A stretch of 64,000 nucleotides of DNA. Source: Drosophila miranda. Its lineage: Eukaryota; Arthropoda; Insecta; Diptera; Drosophilidae. Positions 61,500-64,000 of the stretch are shown one piece after another. The stretch spans positions 4,216,001 through 4,280,000 of the forward strand of contig NC_046676.1 of assembly GCF_003369915.1 (NCBI RefSeq), in the 5' to 3' direction. Each line of letters opens with the position of its first letter. Positions within the stretch are counted from its first letter, which is position 1. The translations under genes were made by a program, and so were the position numbers. The notes under the pieces are model-generated. The model searched no databases and was not told where the DNA came from. It worked only from the letters and a program-made list of their open reading frames with translations.

Positions 61500-61850
61500 A
61501 TGCAGGTTTCATTGCTGCATCGATGCACCAAGATGGTGTTGCTGAAGAAGCAGGTGAGGCGCAAGGGCTGGCACCTGAGGAGCTACAGACACCAGGCCTA
61601 TCGGCGGCTGCGCATGATGAGCCAGATCCGCGATGAGCTGCTCCGTAAGGTGCGCAAAGCAATAGAGGCCAGGCAGAGAGATATGGAACAGGTGCAAAGG
61701 GATCAGGCAAGGCATGAGGTTGCCAGAACGGTAGCCACATACAAGAGATGGCTGCACAGTTGGTCCAAGTCGCTGTTGTCGCAACGCCGGCTGATCGTGC
61801 AGCAGAGGCAGGAGGAACGCACCCAAGCCCAAGTGGCAAGTGGCAAGTAA
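61500..61850 (+). CDS. Small basic ORF before copy 9 (116 aa)
   Basis: Two-heptamer version ending QVASGK, with the common SQIRDELL sequence. Same basic helical composition as the others. Function unknown. Confidence 0.47.
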   Translation: MQVSLLHRCTKMVLLKKQVRRKGWHLRSYRHQAYRRLRMMSQIRDELLRKVRKAIEARQRDMEQVQRDQARHEVARTVATYKRWLHSWSKSLLSQRRLIVQQRQEERTQAQVASGK

Positions 61851-61990
61851 AGAACTGACTCCGAAAAAATCCAAAAGCCGAAAACTCAATTCAGATCAAG
61901 CTGGCTGGGAGGCAGAACTTTCTAATTGAGTTTTCTCTGTACCTTTTGAAAGATAATCTGAATTGGAACGAATCGTACCCAGATTGGAAT

Positions 61991-64000
61991 ATGATTTTCT
62001 TACAATTCTGGTGGACTCTGATGGTGCTGGGTGGTTCCAAGTTGCTCCCGGCCGACTCGGAGCCGTCGAGCAGCGAGAAGTTGCGCAGTTTCAATCGGGC
62101 CGTGAAGGAGGCGCGCGGCAAGATTCAGGATCTCTACGGCCAGGATCAGTACCGAAGACAGCCCAGGCACACCATCGACGATATGCTGGCCAGCTTTGCC
62201 CAGACCAGCAGCGGAGAATCGGAGGACAATGCCATGGCGGAGGCAGCCAACGCCTGGTATCGGGACTTCCAGACAGGCCACAAGAAATCACATACTGTCA
62301 GTAAACAGAGGGGCACGAACTACGAAAGTAACTACTTAAGGGATATGCAGAACACAGAGATCGGCAAGGTGAAGCAGAAGTACAAGGATACTGCGGTGGA
62401 TCCCATCATTCTAGTGTTCGAGACCACCATGGCTCCCTTTCAGTACGGTGGTAGCGGTCTCACCTACCTGGACATCAAGCTGAAGCAGGCCCAGGAGATT
62501 TTAAACGAGCATGAGAAGACTAGCAAAAGGGATCCATACCGGGTGAAGGAGTATCACAAGAAGGCTGAACTCAACGACGATCTACCGGAGTTTGAAAACA
62601 GGCCAGTGCCGGACGGGTTGTATGAGCAAACATTGCTCCGGCTCGATTCGCCCAAATGGAGGCCGAACAATCTGTTGCACGAGGCCAACTACAAGCTGTC
62701 TAAGATCGAGCAGGAGGCCTCTGAGAACGCCCAACGGAAAATTCCGCCCAAGGGCAGGGGTTTGAACAAGCGCAGCTCCTATCACGGCTTCAATCCAATG
62801 AACGAGATCAAGCTAAAGACAAGCAACCGCCTCATGCTCAAGGGCATGGGACCCTCGCTGCCGAGCAATGCGCTGGTGGAGAGCCAGCATGCCCATCTCG
62901 TGGACGAACTGATAAAGCGCCGGGAGCGGAAAATGAGACGGGAGCAGGAGCAGCAGCAGGATCCAGATCTGTATCTGGATCATTATCAGGAACAGAATCA
63001 AGAGGGATACATGAGCGATGATGGTGAACGGCGGCAGCAGTGCGATGGCCTCAGTCCGATGACCAACAAAATGAGGCAGTCTCCGGAGGTTGTATCCTCC
63101 GGTGGCCACAACATGTTGGATCTGCCCCAGAGCTACGACTATCGCCTGCCCCCGTACGATCGCTTCCATGCTCTCAGCCAGCGGCAGATGCCCAACATGG
63201 TCGACTACTTGCACCCCAATCGCAGGTCCGTTGGGGACCCGGGACGCTACAAGCGGGAGCATACCTTAAATATGACCCTGGCAACGACAGCGAAGGTGGC
63301 CGTGAATGAGTCAGGAACTAAGGCCGAGCAGCTGGACATCCCGAGTGTGCCTGCGCTCAAGGAAAGTGAACCAAAAGTCGAAGAACAACAGGATGTCAAA
63401 GTGGAGCCGGATAAAGAGCCAATCGACAGCAAGGTGGTGGGTAAAGCTACTGCTTTCGAAAAGGTGCAAGTCGAGGCTGAAGCAAAGTCACTGAAAGTGA
63501 GAACGGACATTGAGGTTAAGCCTACGGAACCTACAGAGCTGAAAGATGATGCTGTATCTGTATCTGAGGCGGACATTTCAACAAAGCCGGAGGTGGGCGA
63601 AAGTGCTCAGGACTCTGCTGTTAAGGTGGAAAGCATCGAGGCCAAGACAAGGCTAGAAACAGATGCCATCTCTGAAGCCGAGGGTAGCCTGGAGACCCAG
63701 AATAAGTCAAACAGCCATGCCGTCCTACAATCGGTACTTGAACAGCCACAGGTTCAGGAGAAGTCCCAGGCGGCAGCCAGCATTAAAGATGCAGTGCTGC
63801 AGGAGAGCATCAAGCTGACTGTGGAGGAGTCGTTCACGTCCAGGCCAGCCGATGAGGTTTCCGAAGAGCCTGAGAGATCAAAAATAGCACCAGGTACTCC
63901 CCATTTGCCCAATCCCGATGCAGTGGTCAAACTTCTGGCCAATGAGCTGTCGCATTTTAGTGGCGACAAAGATCGCAACAAGCGGCACATCCAAAGCCTA
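61991..64000 (+). CDS. Copy 9 of the amplified gene, 5' part (670 codons to window end)
   Basis: Starts with the same MIFLQFWW signal peptide. I see no stop or frameshift through to the right edge, which falls in the basic segment before the RSKR site. Distinctive differences are TTAAGGGAT (LRD) near 62337 and QQCDG for QQYDG near 63041. Poly-Q, intron and exon 2 lie outside the window, so integrity is unknown. Confidence 0.8.
   Translation, partial: MIFLQFWWTLMVLGGSKLLPADSEPSSSEKLRSFNRAVKEARGKIQDLYGQDQYRRQPRHTIDDMLASFAQTSSGESEDNAMAEAANAWYRDFQTGHKKSHTVSKQRGTNYESNYLRDMQNTEIGKVKQKYKDTAVDPIILVFETTMAPFQYGGSGLTYLDIKLKQAQEILNEHEKTSKRDPYRVKEYHKKAELNDDLPEFENRPVPDGLYEQTLLRLDSPKWRPNNLLHEANYKLSKIEQEASENAQRKIPPKGRGLNKRSSYHGFNPMNEIKLKTSNRLMLKGMGPSLPSNALVESQHAHLVDELIKRRERKMRREQEQQQDPDLYLDHYQEQNQEGYMSDDGERRQQCDGLSPMTNKMRQSPEVVSSGGHNMLDLPQSYDYRLPPYDRFHALSQRQMPNMVDYLHPNRRSVGDPGRYKREHTLNMTLATTAKVAVNESGTKAEQLDIPSVPALKESEPKVEEQQDVKVEPDKEPIDSKVVGKATAFEKVQVEAEAKSLKVRTDIEVKPTEPTELKDDAVSVSEADISTKPEVGESAQDSAVKVESIEAKTRLETDAISEAEGSLETQNKSNSHAVLQSVLEQPQVQEKSQAAASIKDAVLQESIKLTVEESFTSRPADEVSEEPERSKIAPGTPHLPNPDAVVKLLANELSHFSGDKDRNKRHIQSL

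Larger units (their letters stand above)
491..64000 (+). repeat. Tandem gene array, nine units (last one partial)
   Basis: The same two-exon gene recurs nine times in the same orientation, with ATGs at 668, 7772, 18718, 24480, 29303, 34330, 39359, 56330 and 61991. Unit spacing is 7104, 10946, 5762, 4823, 5027, 5029, 16971 and 5661 bp. The differences come almost entirely from transposable elements in the spacers and, in unit 7, inside the gene. Copies are nearly identical by eye in coding and intron sequence. From unit 2 onward each unit is a small basic ORF, about 130 bp of leader, the main gene and a 3' spacer. The array continues past the right end of the window. Confidence 0.95.

Overview
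The window looks like repeat-rich insect DNA, most likely a Drosophila of the obscura group. The evidence is a 67-bp GT-AG intron, CAG/CAA glutamine tracts, many ~1.1-kb DINE-1/SGM-like non-autonomous Helitron (HINE) elements with 'TATACCCGATACTC' starts and GTCC/GTCT microsatellites, two CR1-like non-LTR retrotransposons and one Ty3/gypsy-type LTR retrotransposon. The species and chromosome cannot be proven from the sequence. A tandemly amplified gene in transposon-rich DNA fits the ampliconic gene families described on young Drosophila Y/neo-Y chromosomes such as that of D. miranda, but this is inference.

The backbone is a head-to-tail array, all on the + strand, of nine copies of one two-exon gene (ATGs at 668, 7772, 18718, 24480, 29303, 34330, 39359, 56330, 61991). 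An intact copy encodes about 1300-1368 residues: a signal peptide, an acidic/basic low-complexity precursor with furin-like RSKR and RTKR sites, a poly-Q tract, a cysteine-bearing module, a 67-bp intron, and a helical C-terminal region. I do not recognise the family. Copies 4, 5 and 8 are fully open. Copy 9 is open to the window end. Copy 6 is open but frameshifted 25 residues before its end. Copies 1, 2, 3 and 7 are broken by nonsense codons, frameshifts, deletions or a transposon.

Copy 1 has a unique upstream sequence (1-490). Every later copy is instead preceded by a short basic ORF of about 116-147 codons that runs into the same point, roughly 180 bp before the main ATG. The simplest reading is that the duplication joined the 5' part of a neighbouring small gene to the upstream region of the main gene. 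The array unit would then be [truncated small gene + main gene + 3' spacer], and position ~490 would be the left edge of the amplification.

Spacers differ. Those after copies 4, 5 and 6 are short (~355 bp) and lack HINEs. Those after copies 1, 2, 3 and 8 carry HINEs at one shared site; the spacer after copy 2 also has a CR1-like element, and the spacer after copy 1 has a second HINE next to the stop codon. In copy 7, exon 2 is split by an 11.1-kb gypsy-type element (42839-53922; 260-bp LTRs, AACA target duplication) that itself contains a HINE and a CR1-like element. Variants shared in conflicting combinations among copies point to unequal exchange and gene conversion.
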